Counted from the first letter of the stretch, positions 10,474 to 19,787 are shown. The stretch: 64,000 nt of DNA from JACMQX01 sp040385105 (GCA_040385105.1 JAZKHY010000031.1:35741-99740), one strand, 5' to 3'. Numbers and translations: made by a program. Notes: a model not told the origin generated them from the letters alone.

Positions 10474-12371
10474 GCTGCTTCCTTTGCGGGGCCGTAGATT
10501 TCGCTGATTTCGGCGGCGAACTTCTTTTCGATCACATTGCGGCGCACCTTCATGGTGGCCGTGAGCTCGCCGTCGTCGTGGTCAAGCTGCTTGCGCAGGA
10601 TGACGAACTTGCGGATGTTCTCCACCCGCGAGAAGCGGGCGTTGACGCGGTCAACATCCTGGGAAATCAGTTCCCTGACTGCGTCCAGGGCTGCCAGCGT
10701 CTCGTAGGTCGTGTAGGCCATGCCGCGCTCCTGCGCCCATTTGCCGACGGTATCCAGGTCGATCTGGATCAGCGCCGAGACGAAGTGCCGGCCGTCGCCC
10801 AGCAGCACGGCCTCGCTGATGTAGAGGCTTTCCTTGAGCGTGTTCTCTATCAGCGATGGCGTGATGTTCTTGCCGCCACTGGTGATCAGGATGGCCTTTT
10901 TCCGGTCGATGATCTGTACCTGGCCTGTCGCTTCATCAAGCTCGACCACGTCGCCGGTGTTGAGCCAGCCGTCGGTAAACGCAGCAGCGGTGGCGGCTTC
11001 GTCATAGAGGTAGCCGTTGAAGACGATGCGGCCGCGCAGCTGCAGCTCGCCATCGGGCTGGACGCGCTGCTCGACGATAGCGGGCAGCGGCGGACCGCAC
11101 CAGCCCAGGCGCGACATGCTTTTTGACTGCCCGTGGCTGGCGCCGCTGCATTCCGTCATGCCGTAGATCTGGTAGATCGGCACGCCCATCGCGCGGAAGA
11201 ACAGGATGACCGTGGGCGAGATCGATGCGCCGCCGGTCATGGAGATCCAGGTGCGGTCAAGCCCGATGCTGGCCAGCAGGTTGCTGAAGACCGTGACCCG
11301 CAGCAGCCAGCCGGTGACAGCGTCGCGCAGGCTGGCCGGGTTGCCGCCGTTGCTGATCGTGCGCTCGGCGATCGGCGTGCCAATGGCCAGCGCCTTTTTG
11401 AACGCCCACTGCGCCAGCGGCCTCGCGTCGCGTGACTTGATCAGGATTTCATACTGCAGTTTTTCCCAGATGCGGGGCACGCCGAAGAAGAAGCTGGGGC
11501 CGATCTCGCGCAGGTTCTGGGTGACGGTGTCGATCGACTCGGCAAAGTACACCACCGTGCCGTAGGCCAGTTGCATCACGGGCGACATCAGGCGCTCGGC
11601 TACGTGGCACAGCGGCAGGTAGCAGACTACCGATACCGGCTTGCCGGCGAAGCCGTGGATCTGGCCCAGTGCCCATGCGTCCGACAGGATGCCCCGGTGC
11701 GAGATGCGTGCGCCCTTGGGCATGCCGGTGGTGCCTGAGGTGTAGACGATGAGCGCGTCCTGCTCTGCGCGAAGGTTGTCGATGGACAGTTCAAGGGCGG
11801 TGGCTTCTTCGGGCTTTGCCGCCAGTTGCCTGCCCTGTTCGACGGCGTCGCTGAATGGCGCCAGGCAGCTGTCGGTGTATTGCCGCATGCCTTTCCAGTC
11901 CACAGTCAGCACGCGCTGCATGTCGGGAAGGCCGCCTTCGCGCTGCATGGCGGTCAGCACCTTGTCGGTCTGCTCCTGGTCGCCGCAGACGGCGAAGCGC
12001 GCCCGGCAGTGCCGCGCGATGTATTGCAGTTCGGGCCAGGGGTTGGTCGGGTAGATGCCGACCGTCACGCCGCCAAGCGACTGTGCTGCCAGGTCGGCAA
12101 AGAACCATTCGGGCGTGCCGTCAGAGGCAATGATGAGCTTGTCGCCGGGCATGAAGCCCTGCGCCTTGAGGTACAGCGCGAAGGCGCGCACGTTCTCGAA
12201 ATAGCCTTGCCAGGTGGTGCCTTGCCAGATGCCGCGCGTCTTCTCGCGCAGCGCGATCTGGCCTGGCGTGGTGCGCGCGCGGTGCCGCAGCAGGCCGGGC
12301 ATGGTGGCCTCGCCTTCCGCAAGGCCGGGCGGGAGCTGCAGGTCTGCGATGGCTGGATCAGGGCGGGTCAT
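10470..12371 (-). CDS. AMP-dependent long-chain acyl-CoA synthetase/ligase
   Basis: A 633-residue adenylate-forming enzyme that activates a carboxylic acid to its CoA ester. The P-loop is LIVYTSGTTGMPKGA, the A5 motif YGMTECSG, the A7 motif WLNTGDVVELD, and A8 is DRKKAILITSGGKNITPS. It sits between livG and livH with 4-bp overlaps on both sides. An imported acid would therefore be activated as it enters the cell. In Atu clusters the corresponding gene is atuH. Substrate specificity cannot be read from the sequence. Confidence 0.93.
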   Translation of the reverse strand: MTRPDPAIADLQLPPGLAEGEATMPGLLRHRARTTPGQIALREKTRGIWQGTTWQGYFENVRAFALYLKAQGFMPGDKLIIASDGTPEWFFADLAAQSLGGVTVGIYPTNPWPELQYIARHCRARFAVCGDQEQTDKVLTAMQREGGLPDMQRVLTVDWKGMRQYTDSCLAPFSDAVEQGRQLAAKPEEATALELSIDNLRAEQDALIVYTSGTTGMPKGARISHRGILSDAWALGQIHGFAGKPVSVVCYLPLCHVAERLMSPVMQLAYGTVVYFAESIDTVTQNLREIGPSFFFGVPRIWEKLQYEILIKSRDARPLAQWAFKKALAIGTPIAERTISNGGNPASLRDAVTGWLLRVTVFSNLLASIGLDRTWISMTGGASISPTVILFFRAMGVPIYQIYGMTECSGASHGQSKSMSRLGWCGPPLPAIVEQRVQPDGELQLRGRIVFNGYLYDEAATAAAFTDGWLNTGDVVELDEATGQVQIIDRKKAILITSGGKNITPSLIENTLKESLYISEAVLLGDGRHFVSALIQIDLDTVGKWAQERGMAYTTYETLAALDAVRELISQDVDRVNARFSRVENIRKFVILRKQLDHDDGELTATMKVRRNVIEKKFAAEISEIYGPAKEAA

Positions 12372-13183
12372 GCGCTGGCCTCCAGGTCATGGCCGAGGTA
12401 GGCCGCGATCACGGCCGGGTCCCCCGAGACGGCCGCAGGCGTGCCGTCGGCAATCTTCCGCCCGAAGTTGAGCACGCAGACATGGTCTGAAATATCCATC
12501 ACGATGCCCATCTCATGCTCGATCATCATCACCGTCACGTTCCGGTCTTCCCGGATGTCCAGGATGAAACGTGCAATGTCTTCCGTCTCTTCCTGGTTCA
12601 TGCCGGAGACCATTTCGTCCAGCACCAGCAGCTTGGGCTGCATCGCCAGTGCGCGGCCAAGCTCAACCCGCTTCTGCAGGCCATAGGAAAGGGTTCCCAC
12701 CGGCAGGTCGCGGATCGACTCGATCTCCAGGAACTCGACGATCTCTTCTGCCGTTTCTCGCGCGCTGATCTCGGCATTGCGGGTGGCGCCCCAGAACAGG
12801 GCAGCGCCGAAGATGCCGGTTGTCAGGCGTGAATGCATGCCGGTGAGGATGTTGTTGATGACGGTCTCGTGCTTGAACACGGCAAGGTTCTGGAACGTAC
12901 GCGCCATTCCGCGCCGCGCCAGCTTGTGGGCGGGCAGGCCGGTGATGTCTTCACCGTCGAAGCTGATGCTGCCGGTGGTGGGCTTCAGCAGGCACGAAGC
13001 CAGGTTGAAGAGGGTGGTCTTGCCCGCACCGTTGGGGCCGATGACGCTGCAGATCTCGCCCCTGGCCACCCGCAGGTTGATGTTGCCCAGTGCCTCCAGG
13101 CCGCCGAAGCGCTTGGACACATCTGAGAACTCGAGGATCGGCGTCGCTGGATTGGCTTGCACGGGGGCGTTCATGACAGCCAC
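12368..13183 (-). CDS. livG: Branched-chain-type ABC transporter ATP-binding protein LivG
   Basis: A 271-residue ABC ATPase. Walker A is GPNGAGKTT (49-57) and Walker B is LLVLDEMVSGMN, in which Met replaces the usual Pro/Ala after Glu. The signature is degenerate, LSYGLQKRVELGRAL, which is normal for LivG. The C-terminus carries the LivG extension (VLNFGRKIADGTPAAV, then AAYLGHD). The start overlaps the livF stop by 13 bp. Confidence 0.94.
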   Translation of the reverse strand: MAVMNAPVQANPATPILEFSDVSKRFGGLEALGNINLRVARGEICSVIGPNGAGKTTLFNLASCLLKPTTGSISFDGEDITGLPAHKLARRGMARTFQNLAVFKHETVINNILTGMHSRLTTGIFGAALFWGATRNAEISARETAEEIVEFLEIESIRDLPVGTLSYGLQKRVELGRALAMQPKLLVLDEMVSGMNQEETEDIARFILDIREDRNVTVMMIEHEMGIVMDISDHVCVLNFGRKIADGTPAAVSGDPAVIAAYLGHDLEASA

Positions 13184-13962
13184 CTCTTGCGCCGCTTGTA
13201 GTGCTTGATGTCGCGCATGCTGCGGCGTTCGCCGCTGTTCTGCACGCCCAGGTAGAACTCCTTCACGTCGTCATTGGCCAGCAGCTTCTGCGGGGTGTCA
13301 TCCAGCACGATGCGGCCGCGCTCCATGATGTAGCCGTAGTCGGCCACCGACAGGGCCAGCTGTGCGTTCTGCTCCACCAGCAACACTGTCAGGCCCCGGC
13401 TGTCGCGCAGTTGCCGGATGGCCTGGAAGATCTCGGCAATGATCTGCGGCGCCAGGCCGAGCGAGGGCTCGTCCAGCAGCAGCAGCCTGGGCTGGCCCAT
13501 CAGCGCGCGGCCGATGGCAACCATCTGCTGCTGGCCGCCTGACAGGTAGCCCGAAACCCGGTGCCGGTGGGACTCGATGGCGGGGAACAGCCTGAATATC
13601 TGGGCCATGGCTTCTGCCGATTCGCCCGCAGGGCGCGCGTAACCGCCCATGAGCAGGTTTTCCTCCACCGTCAGCGTGTCAAAAAGCCGGCGCCCCTCCG
13701 GCACCTGAACCAGGCCCAGCCTGACGATTTCATGCGGGGCCAGGGCGGCGATCGGCTTGCCCTCATACGAAATGGCGCCGCCGGTGATCTCGCCTTCTTC
13801 CGGGTAAAGCACGCCGCTGATGGCCTTGAGCACGGTGGATTTGCCTGCGCCATTGCTGCCCAGCAGCGCGACGATGCGGCCCGCGCCGACCTCCAGCGAA
13901 ACATCGCGCACGGCTTCAACCGCATGGTCGTAGAAGACCTGGAGGTTGGTGATGCTCAGCAT
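13171..13962 (-). CDS. livF: Branched-chain-type ABC transporter ATP-binding protein LivF
   Basis: ABC ATPase with Walker A GSNGAGKST (35-43), signature LSGGQQQM, Walker B LLLLDEPSLGLAP and the switch-His region. The C-terminus ends in a basic YKRRKRWLS tail. The chosen ATG gives the usual LivF start (MLSITNLQVFYD). The frame stays open to a TTG at 14046, but that adds 28 residues with no family counterpart. The ATG overlaps the stop of a 16-codon upstream ORF that has a strong ribosome binding site, so livF may depend on translational coupling. It is the first transporter gene of the operon. Confidence 0.9.
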   Translation of the reverse strand: MLSITNLQVFYDHAVEAVRDVSLEVGAGRIVALLGSNGAGKSTVLKAISGVLYPEEGEITGGAISYEGKPIAALAPHEIVRLGLVQVPEGRRLFDTLTVEENLLMGGYARPAGESAEAMAQIFRLFPAIESHRHRVSGYLSGGQQQMVAIGRALMGQPRLLLLDEPSLGLAPQIIAEIFQAIRQLRDSRGLTVLLVEQNAQLALSVADYGYIMERGRIVLDDTPQKLLANDDVKEFYLGVQNSGERRSMRDIKHYKRRKRWLS

Positions 13963-14006
13963 GCCTGGTGCCTGCTGGCCCCGTTGCCGGGGTCGGTTGA
14001 AGTCAT
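13956..14006 (-). CDS. Candidate 16-codon leader ORF upstream of livF
   Basis: Starts at ATG 14006 with an AGGAGA ribosome binding site (14012-14017, 5-nt spacer), the best one in the region. It reads MTSTDPGNGASRHQAC and stops at a TGA that overlaps the livF ATG (GCATGCTGA). Inside it the mRNA can form a CCCCG-GCAA-CGGGG hairpin with a GNRA tetraloop (13979-13992). It may be a leader peptide that couples translation to livF. Alternatively it may mark the true livF N-terminus, shifted by an indel. Confidence 0.4.
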   Translation of the reverse strand: MTSTDPGNGASRHQAC

Positions 14007-14176
14007 GGTGGTCTCCTGGAATGGGTAAATTATGACCCGTACTCAAAAATATGGAGACCTATGGATTTCCCTAACAGGAAGCTCAATTTCTTCGGGACTC
14101 AGTAAATTTTCGCTCTGAAAATCGGAAAAAACTGGTGTTTACCCTGTGATGTAGATTTGACGATGAGGAGTACATA

Positions 14177-15016
14177 TTGATCCTCTTCAAGACAAATTTG
14201 AAAATGACTCAAATACAGGGTTCTGACTCGGCTGCGAGCGGTAACGCTCCCTCGCCGATCCTGTCCTCGCAGGAGGGGGCGGTGCTGACACTGACGCTCA
14301 ACCGGCCCGACCGGCTCAATGCGCTGGACAGCCACATGGCTGCGGTATTGCGTGACGAGATCGCCCGGGCGGGTGTGAACCCTGCCGTCCGGGTGGTGGT
14401 GCTTCGCGGCGCGGGGCGGTCCTTCTGTGCGGGCGGCGATGTCGCCGCCATGCATGCGCACCGTGACAACCTGCCCGGGTTCATCGAGGCGACGATCGAC
14501 CCGTTTCATGAATGCGTGCTGGGGCTGCAGCGCCTGCCCATGCCGGTGGTTGCCTGCGCCCACGGCGCGCTTGCCGGCGGCGGCTTTTCCCTCGCGATGG
14601 CCTGCGACTTTGTGGTGGCTGCGCGCTCCGCGCGGTTTGTGGTCGCATACCCGGCGCTGGGCGCGCCGGCCGACGGCGGCCTGAGCTTCTTCCTGACGCA
14701 ACGGCTGGGCCATGCGCGCGGCCTGGAGGCATTGACCACGGGCGGCAGGATCACTGCGGACAAGGCGCAGCAGCTGGGCCTTGTCAACCGCGTTGCAGAT
14801 GATGGGGAACTGCAGCAGCAGACGGACCTGTGGGTGGCCGAGATGCTGGCCTTGCCCGAGCAGTCCCTGCGCGAGCTCAAGCAGCTCGTGGCGGCCCAGT
14901 CATTCGATGCCCTGAAGGCGCACCTGTACCGCGAGAAGGCGGCATTCCTGCGCTGCGCCGCGACGCCGGACTTTGCCGCGCGTGTTTCGGCTTTTTCAGA
15001 GAGGCGGGCGGCCTGA
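14177..15016 (+). CDS. Enoyl-CoA hydratase/isomerase family protein
   Basis: A 279-residue crotonase-fold enzyme. Motifs are NRPDRLNALD, SFCAGGDVAAMHAH, and HGALAGGGFSLAMACDFVVAA for the oxyanion hole. It is most like PaaG-type hydratases/isomerases. The TTG start at 14177 has a strong GAGGAG box 6 nt upstream (14165-14170). The first ATG (14204) has none, so the TTG is preferred. The gene is divergent from the Liv/carboxylase operon and is followed 45 bp later by the acyl-CoA dehydrogenase, so it probably belongs to the same pathway. Confidence 0.9.
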   Translation: MILFKTNLKMTQIQGSDSAASGNAPSPILSSQEGAVLTLTLNRPDRLNALDSHMAAVLRDEIARAGVNPAVRVVVLRGAGRSFCAGGDVAAMHAHRDNLPGFIEATIDPFHECVLGLQRLPMPVVACAHGALAGGGFSLAMACDFVVAARSARFVVAYPALGAPADGGLSFFLTQRLGHARGLEALTTGGRITADKAQQLGLVNRVADDGELQQQTDLWVAEMLALPEQSLRELKQLVAAQSFDALKAHLYREKAAFLRCAATPDFAARVSAFSERRAA

Positions 15017-15061
15017 AGCCGCGCCCCGCCAGTTTCCAGACAATCCATTCCCGAACCTCAC

Positions 15062-16261
15062 ATGAACACATCAACCCTTTCCGTTTCCCCCATGCAGCGC
15101 TTTGCCGGCCTGTCCAACGACGAGCAGGGCATGCTCGACGACGCTGACCGCTTTGCCAGGCAGGAGCTTTACCCGCTGTCGCCGCGCATGGACAACGAGG
15201 AGTGGTGGCCCGAAGACGCCTTCCGCACCATAGGCAAGACGGGTTACTTCGGCATTACCGTGCCCGAAACCTATGGCGGCGCCGGACTGGACATGTTCAC
15301 CAGCGGGTTGGTGCTGCAGGCATTTGCGCGCTGGAACCACGCTCTGGCGCTGAGCTGGGTGGCACATGAGAACCTGTGCCTCTACAACATTTACCGCAAT
15401 GCCAACGAAGACCAGCGCAAGCGCTACCTGCCGGGGCTGTGCAGCGGCCAGACCATCGGCGCGCTGGGCCTGACCGAGCCGGGCGCCGGCTCGGACGCGC
15501 TCGGCTCGATGCGCACAACGGCCACGCCAGACGGCGACCACTACCTGCTCAACGGCAGCAAGATCTACATCACCAACGGCCCGGTGGCGGATGTGCTGCT
15601 GGTCTATGCAAAGACCAACCGCGAAAAGGGTGCGAAGGGCATTTCAGCTTTTATCGTGGAGAAGGACTACCCCGGCTTCAAGGTGGCCCAGAAGCTCACC
15701 AAGATGGGCTTTCGTGGCAGCCAGACCGCGGAGCTGGTATTTGAGAACTGCAGGGTTCCTGCGGCCAACCGCGTCGGCGAGGAAGATACGGGCGTGAAGA
15801 TCGTCATGAGCGGCCTTGACCTGGAGCGCGCGATGATCTCGCCCATCTGCCTTGGCATTTCGGAGCGCGCGCTGCAGCTGTCGCTCGAATACGCCCAGAC
15901 GAGGCAGCAGTTCGGCAAGCCGATTGCCAGCTTCCAGATGATCCAGTCCAAGCTGGCGGACATGTTTGTCTGGGTCGAGGCCATGCGCGTCTTCACCTAT
16001 CAGGCGCTGCGGGCGGCCAATGACCTTGAGGTGGGCGGCGGCGGGCGTGGTGACATCCACAAGATCACGGCCGCGTCTGTCATGTTTGCGGCAGAAACCA
16101 TGAACAAGGTGCTCAATGAGGCCGTGCAGATCCACGGCGGCACCGGTTACATCTGGGAGTCGGAGGTGAACCGGCTCTACCGCGCCATCAAGCTGCTTGA
16201 GATCGGTGCCGGAACGACCGAAGTACGCAAGATCATCATCAGCGGCGAGATGATGCGCTGA
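15062..16261 (+). CDS. Acyl-CoA dehydrogenase, isovaleryl-/citronellyl-CoA dehydrogenase type
   Basis: An FAD enzyme of 399 residues that makes the 2,3-double bond in an acyl-CoA. It has the FAD/acyl motif ALGLTEPGAGSDALG (134-148) and the C-terminal IHGGTGYIWESEVNRLYR. The catalytic base appears to be Glu255 in GLDLER, the isovaleryl-CoA dehydrogenase position. The usual MCAD position carries Gly/Ala instead (EIGAGTTEVRK). This places it with LiuA/AtuD-type enzymes for branched substrates. Dehydrogenation would supply the carboxylase substrate made by the opposite operon. Its 3' end overlaps the convergent EamA gene by 23 bp. Confidence 0.93.
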   Translation: MNTSTLSVSPMQRFAGLSNDEQGMLDDADRFARQELYPLSPRMDNEEWWPEDAFRTIGKTGYFGITVPETYGGAGLDMFTSGLVLQAFARWNHALALSWVAHENLCLYNIYRNANEDQRKRYLPGLCSGQTIGALGLTEPGAGSDALGSMRTTATPDGDHYLLNGSKIYITNGPVADVLLVYAKTNREKGAKGISAFIVEKDYPGFKVAQKLTKMGFRGSQTAELVFENCRVPAANRVGEEDTGVKIVMSGLDLERAMISPICLGISERALQLSLEYAQTRQQFGKPIASFQMIQSKLADMFVWVEAMRVFTYQALRAANDLEVGGGGRGDIHKITAASVMFAAETMNKVLNEAVQIHGGTGYIWESEVNRLYRAIKLLEIGAGTTEVRKIIISGEMMR

Positions 16262-17180
16262 CGGGGGTGGGTTCCGTTCCACCTTTGCGCCGCGCCAGCA
16301 ACACAATGCCTGTGACCACCAGCAGCGCGCCGGCCACCTGGATGGCCGCGAGCTTCTGCCCCAGGATGAGCCAGCCCATCACCAGCACCGCAATCGGCTC
16401 GATGTTCAGCGCGGCCGCGTTGCGCGCCATGTCCAGCCGGGGCATGAGCACGAACAGGCCGGAGAACGCGGTGCCATAGAGCAGGGTGAGCAGCGCCAGG
16501 CCGAGCCAGCCTGTGGCATCGGCCGGCCAGTGCAGGGCGCCGGGCATCACGCCGGTGAGCCCGCCCAGCAGTGCAGAGATGCTGACTATGGCCATGGTGG
16601 TCATGCTGCGCAGCGAGCCTGCGACCGGCTGGAGCCGGTGTTCCGTGACCCAGAGGGCCACTGCGAACAGCACGGACGCCCCCAGCCCGAACATGACGCC
16701 CGTCGCCAGCGCAGGCCCCGTCCTGGTGGTGGCGCCCAGTGCCGCTGGCGCGTCCAGCGCCAATGCCAGCCCCAGCAGGATCAACAGCATGATGGCACCC
16801 GCGCGCGCGCCTGGCGCCTTGCCGCCCAGTGCCCATGACAGCAGCGCGTAGAGCGCAGGAAAGGTGCTGAACGACAGCAGTGCGATGGCCACCGGAATGC
16901 GCGCCACGGCCGAGTACAGCAGCACGCTCTGGGCGGCCACCACCAGACCGAGGACAGGCAGCCAGCGCATGGTGCCGATGGGCGGGCGCAGGCTGATGCC
17001 CTGCCATTTCACGATGGCGAGAAGCGCCAGCGCGGTAACGCCCGAGCGCACCACCACCGCCGTGACCAGGCCCGTGCCATGGTCGAAAGCAATCCGCGCC
17101 GCAATGTGGTTGCTGGCAAAGCACACGCCCAGCAGCAGGAGCACGATCAACGCCGTGCGTTTGGGAAAGGAGGAAGTCAT
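16239..17180 (-). CDS. EamA/DMT-superfamily transporter
   Basis: A hydrophobic protein of 313 residues with about ten membrane segments arranged as two EamA repeats (GVCFASNHIAARIAF in the first, LLGGLTGVMPGALHWPAD between halves). Members export amino acids or small metabolites; the substrate here is unknown. The ATG at 17180 has a hydrophobic segment immediately after it; the open frame upstream of it codes an Arg/Gly-rich non-homologous stretch. An Lrp-type regulator gene lies upstream on the same strand, a common pairing for amino-acid exporters. Confidence 0.88.
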   Translation of the reverse strand: MTSSFPKRTALIVLLLLGVCFASNHIAARIAFDHGTGLVTAVVVRSGVTALALLAIVKWQGISLRPPIGTMRWLPVLGLVVAAQSVLLYSAVARIPVAIALLSFSTFPALYALLSWALGGKAPGARAGAIMLLILLGLALALDAPAALGATTRTGPALATGVMFGLGASVLFAVALWVTEHRLQPVAGSLRSMTTMAIVSISALLGGLTGVMPGALHWPADATGWLGLALLTLLYGTAFSGLFVLMPRLDMARNAAALNIEPIAVLVMGWLILGQKLAAIQVAGALLVVTGIVLLARRKGGTEPTPVSASSRR

Positions 17181-17239
17181 CCGTTTGAGCCTAACGCAAA
17201 GCGGGGCGCGCTGCAGCGGGCCGCCGTGCGCCTGCGAGG

Positions 17240-17746
17240 TCAGGCTTTCGCGCGTTTCATGGCTGCAGCCAGCGGCACCTGCGGCTCGAACTTGCTGCGC
17301 TTGATGCTGAAGAAGGCCTTCACGTTGCGCACATTGGCATCGCCCGCGAACAGCCGCTGCGCCAGGGCCAGGTAGTCCGGCATGTCCGTGGCGGCGACCA
17401 CCAGGATGAAGTCGGGGCCGGGTGACACGCGCCAGCATTGCTGGACCGAGGGGTCTGCTCCCACCCGCGCCTCAAAGGCGTCCAGGTGTTCCACGCCCTG
17501 CCGGTCGAGCGTGATCTCGACGATCGCGCTCAGCCCGTGACCAATGACAGAGGCGAGCCTGTCGGTGCTGAGGATGGCGATCTGCCGCTCGATCAGCCCG
17601 GCATCACGCAGCCGCTTGATGCGCCGCAGGCAAGTGGGTGGTGACACATGAACCGCCTCGGCCAGTGCCTGGTTGCTCAGCGAGGCGTCCTGCTGGAGCT
17701 GCGCCAGCAGCCGGAAGTCTGTTTCGTCTAGCGAGATTTGTTCCAT
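17240..17746 (-). CDS. Lrp/AsnC-family transcriptional regulator
   Basis: A regulator of about 168 residues. The N-terminal winged helix-turn-helix (LDETDFRLLAQLQQDASLSN, then ALAEAVHVSPPTCLRRIKRL) is followed by a RAM ligand domain (IVEITLDRQG, PSVQQCWRVSPGPDFILVV). The ATG at 17746 is used; a TTG 9 nt upstream is also in frame. It is divergent from glmS and precedes an EamA exporter gene, the likely target. AT-rich palindromes suited to an Lrp dimer lie between it and glmS. Confidence 0.9.
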   Translation of the reverse strand: MEQISLDETDFRLLAQLQQDASLSNQALAEAVHVSPPTCLRRIKRLRDAGLIERQIAILSTDRLASVIGHGLSAIVEITLDRQGVEHLDAFEARVGADPSVQQCWRVSPGPDFILVVAATDMPDYLALAQRLFAGDANVRNVKAFFSIKRSKFEPQVPLAAAMKRAKA

Positions 17747-17790
17747 TGAATTCAACTTTTTGAAATTATTAACTTCTTCAGGAAATTTAG

Positions 17791-17803
17791 GGAATTAAAT
17801 TCC
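17791..17803. promoter_or_regulatory. Perfect palindrome in the lrp-glmS intergenic region
   Basis: GGAATT-A-AATTCC is a 13-bp perfect inverted repeat in an AT-rich stretch (17756-17860) between the divergent Lrp-family gene and glmS. Related GAAATT/AATTTC half-sites occur at about 17762 and 17815-17835. The spacing and AT-richness suit an Lrp/AsnC autoregulatory operator (inference). Confidence 0.45.
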
Positions 17804-17880
17804 ATAAATGAACGAATTTCAATCATTAATTTCTCAGTCAGGCGCCTAAAGTCCAGACCATTGAATCTAAGGAGCCATTT

Positions 17881-19761
17881 ATGTGCGGCATCGTCGGCGC
17901 GGTTTCCACCCGCAACATCGTCCCCATCCTCGTGCAGGGCCTGCAGCGGCTGGAGTACCGCGGGTACGACTCCTGTGGCGTGGCCGTTCATGCGGGCGGC
18001 TTGCAGCGGGCGCGCAGCACCTCGCGCGTGGCCGAACTGCTCGAGCAGGTGAGTGCCGACCACATTGAGGGCACCACCGGCATCGCCCACACCCGCTGGG
18101 CCACCCATGGCGCGCCGGCGGTGCATAACGCCCATCCGCATTTCAGCCATGGTCCCGGCGCAGATGCCGCGACGCGGCCCGGGCGGGTGGCGCTGGTGCA
18201 CAACGGCATCATCGAGAACCATGACGAACTGCGTGCCGCGCTCAGGGCCCGGGGCTATGTGTTCAACAGCCAGACCGACACCGAAGTCATTGCGCACCTG
18301 GTGGACAGCCTCTATGACGGCGACATTTTCGAGGCGGTCAAGGCCGCGGTGGGCCAGCTGCACGGCGCCTATGCGATCGCGGTGTTCTGCAAGGACGAGC
18401 CGCACCGCGTCATCGGCGCGCGCGCTGGCTCGCCGCTCATCCTCGGCGTGGGCCAGGACGGAGAGAACTTCCTGGCCAGCGACGCCATGGCGCTTGCCGG
18501 CGTGACCAGCCAGATCGTCTACCTGGAAGAAGGCGACGTCGTTGACCTGCAGCTGGGCAAGTACTGGATCGTCGACAAGGCCCACAAGGCAGTCGGCGCG
18601 CAGCAGCGGCCGGTGAAAACCGTGCACGCGCACAGCGGCGCGGCCGAGCTCGGCCCGTATCGCCACTACATGCAGAAGGAAATCTTCGAGCAGCCGCGCG
18701 CCATCGGCGACACGCTGGAAGGCCTGGAGGGCATCGTGCCGGAGCTCTTCGAGGCGTCTGGCAACCACCGCGCGGGCGAAGGCGCGCATACGGTGTTCAG
18801 GGAGATCGACTCGGTGCTCATCCTGGCCTGCGGCACCAGCTACTACAGCGGCTGCGCCGCGAAGTTCTGGCTCGAGGGCATCGCGAAAATCCCCACGCAG
18901 GTGGAGATCGCCAGCGAATACCGTTACCGCGAGTCCGTGCCCAACCCGAAGACGCTGGTGGTCACCATCACCCAGTCAGGTGAGACGGCCGACACGCTGG
19001 CCGCGCTGCGCCATGCGCAGGGCCTTGGCATGAAGCACACCCTGACCATCTGCAATGTGGCCACGAGCGCCATGGTGCGCGAATGCAGCCTGGCCTACAT
19101 CACCCGGGCCGGCGTGGAGATTGGCGTTGCATCGACCAAGGCCTTCACGACGCAGCTGGCGGGCCTGTTCCTGCTGACGCTGGCGCTGGCCCAGGCCAAG
19201 GGCCGGCTCAGCGACCAGGAAGAGGCCGCGCACTTGAAGGCCATGCGCCACCTGCCTGCCGCGCTGCAGGCCGTGCTGGCGCTGGAGCCGCAGGTGATCA
19301 GCTGGGCCGAGGACTTCGCGAAGATGGAGAACGCGCTGTTCCTTGGGCGCGGCCTGCACTACCCGATCGCGCTGGAAGGCGCGCTGAAGCTCAAGGAGAT
19401 CACCTACATCCATGCCGAGGCCTATGCCGCCGGCGAGCTCAAGCACGGCCCGCTGGCGCTCGTGACCAGTGCGATGCCGGTGGTCACGGTGGCGCCCAAT
19501 GACACGCTGCTGGAAAAGCTCAAGAGCAACATGCAGGAAGTGCGCGCGCGCGGCGGCGTGCTGTATGTGCTGGCCGATGCCGACACCCGCATCGAGAGCG
19601 AGGAGGGCATCCACGTCATCCGCATGCCCGAGCACTACGGCCCGCTCAGCCCGATGCTGCATGTGGTGCCGCTGCAGCTGCTGGCGTATCACACAGCAGT
19701 CGCACGTGGCACCGATGTGGATAAACCGCGCAATCTTGCAAAGAGTGTGACCGTCGAATGA
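17881..19761 (+). CDS. glmS: Glutamine-fructose-6-phosphate aminotransferase (isomerizing)
   Basis: Makes glucosamine-6-phosphate from fructose-6-phosphate and glutamine, the first step toward UDP-GlcNAc for peptidoglycan and LPS. The N-terminal glutaminase begins MCGIVGAVS with nucleophile Cys2, followed by RLEYRGYDSCG, HTRWATHG and HNGIIENH. Two SIS isomerase domains follow (ACGTSYYSG, TQSGETADT, GVASTKAFTTQ) and the end is KPRNLAKSVTVE. At 626 residues it is slightly longer than the E. coli enzyme (609). AAGGAG sits 6 nt before the ATG. No glmS ribozyme is expected or seen. Confidence 0.97.
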   Translation: MCGIVGAVSTRNIVPILVQGLQRLEYRGYDSCGVAVHAGGLQRARSTSRVAELLEQVSADHIEGTTGIAHTRWATHGAPAVHNAHPHFSHGPGADAATRPGRVALVHNGIIENHDELRAALRARGYVFNSQTDTEVIAHLVDSLYDGDIFEAVKAAVGQLHGAYAIAVFCKDEPHRVIGARAGSPLILGVGQDGENFLASDAMALAGVTSQIVYLEEGDVVDLQLGKYWIVDKAHKAVGAQQRPVKTVHAHSGAAELGPYRHYMQKEIFEQPRAIGDTLEGLEGIVPELFEASGNHRAGEGAHTVFREIDSVLILACGTSYYSGCAAKFWLEGIAKIPTQVEIASEYRYRESVPNPKTLVVTITQSGETADTLAALRHAQGLGMKHTLTICNVATSAMVRECSLAYITRAGVEIGVASTKAFTTQLAGLFLLTLALAQAKGRLSDQEEAAHLKAMRHLPAALQAVLALEPQVISWAEDFAKMENALFLGRGLHYPIALEGALKLKEITYIHAEAYAAGELKHGPLALVTSAMPVVTVAPNDTLLEKLKSNMQEVRARGGVLYVLADADTRIESEEGIHVIRMPEHYGPLSPMLHVVPLQLLAYHTAVARGTDVDKPRNLAKSVTVE

Positions 19762-19787
19762 CGGTCAGCGCGCGCAGCGGACAAGCC

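Noticed and set aside
17840..17880. glmS ribozyme upstream of glmS
   Set aside because: The leader is under 125 bp, shared with a divergent gene, and shows none of the ribozyme core; the class belongs to Firmicutes.
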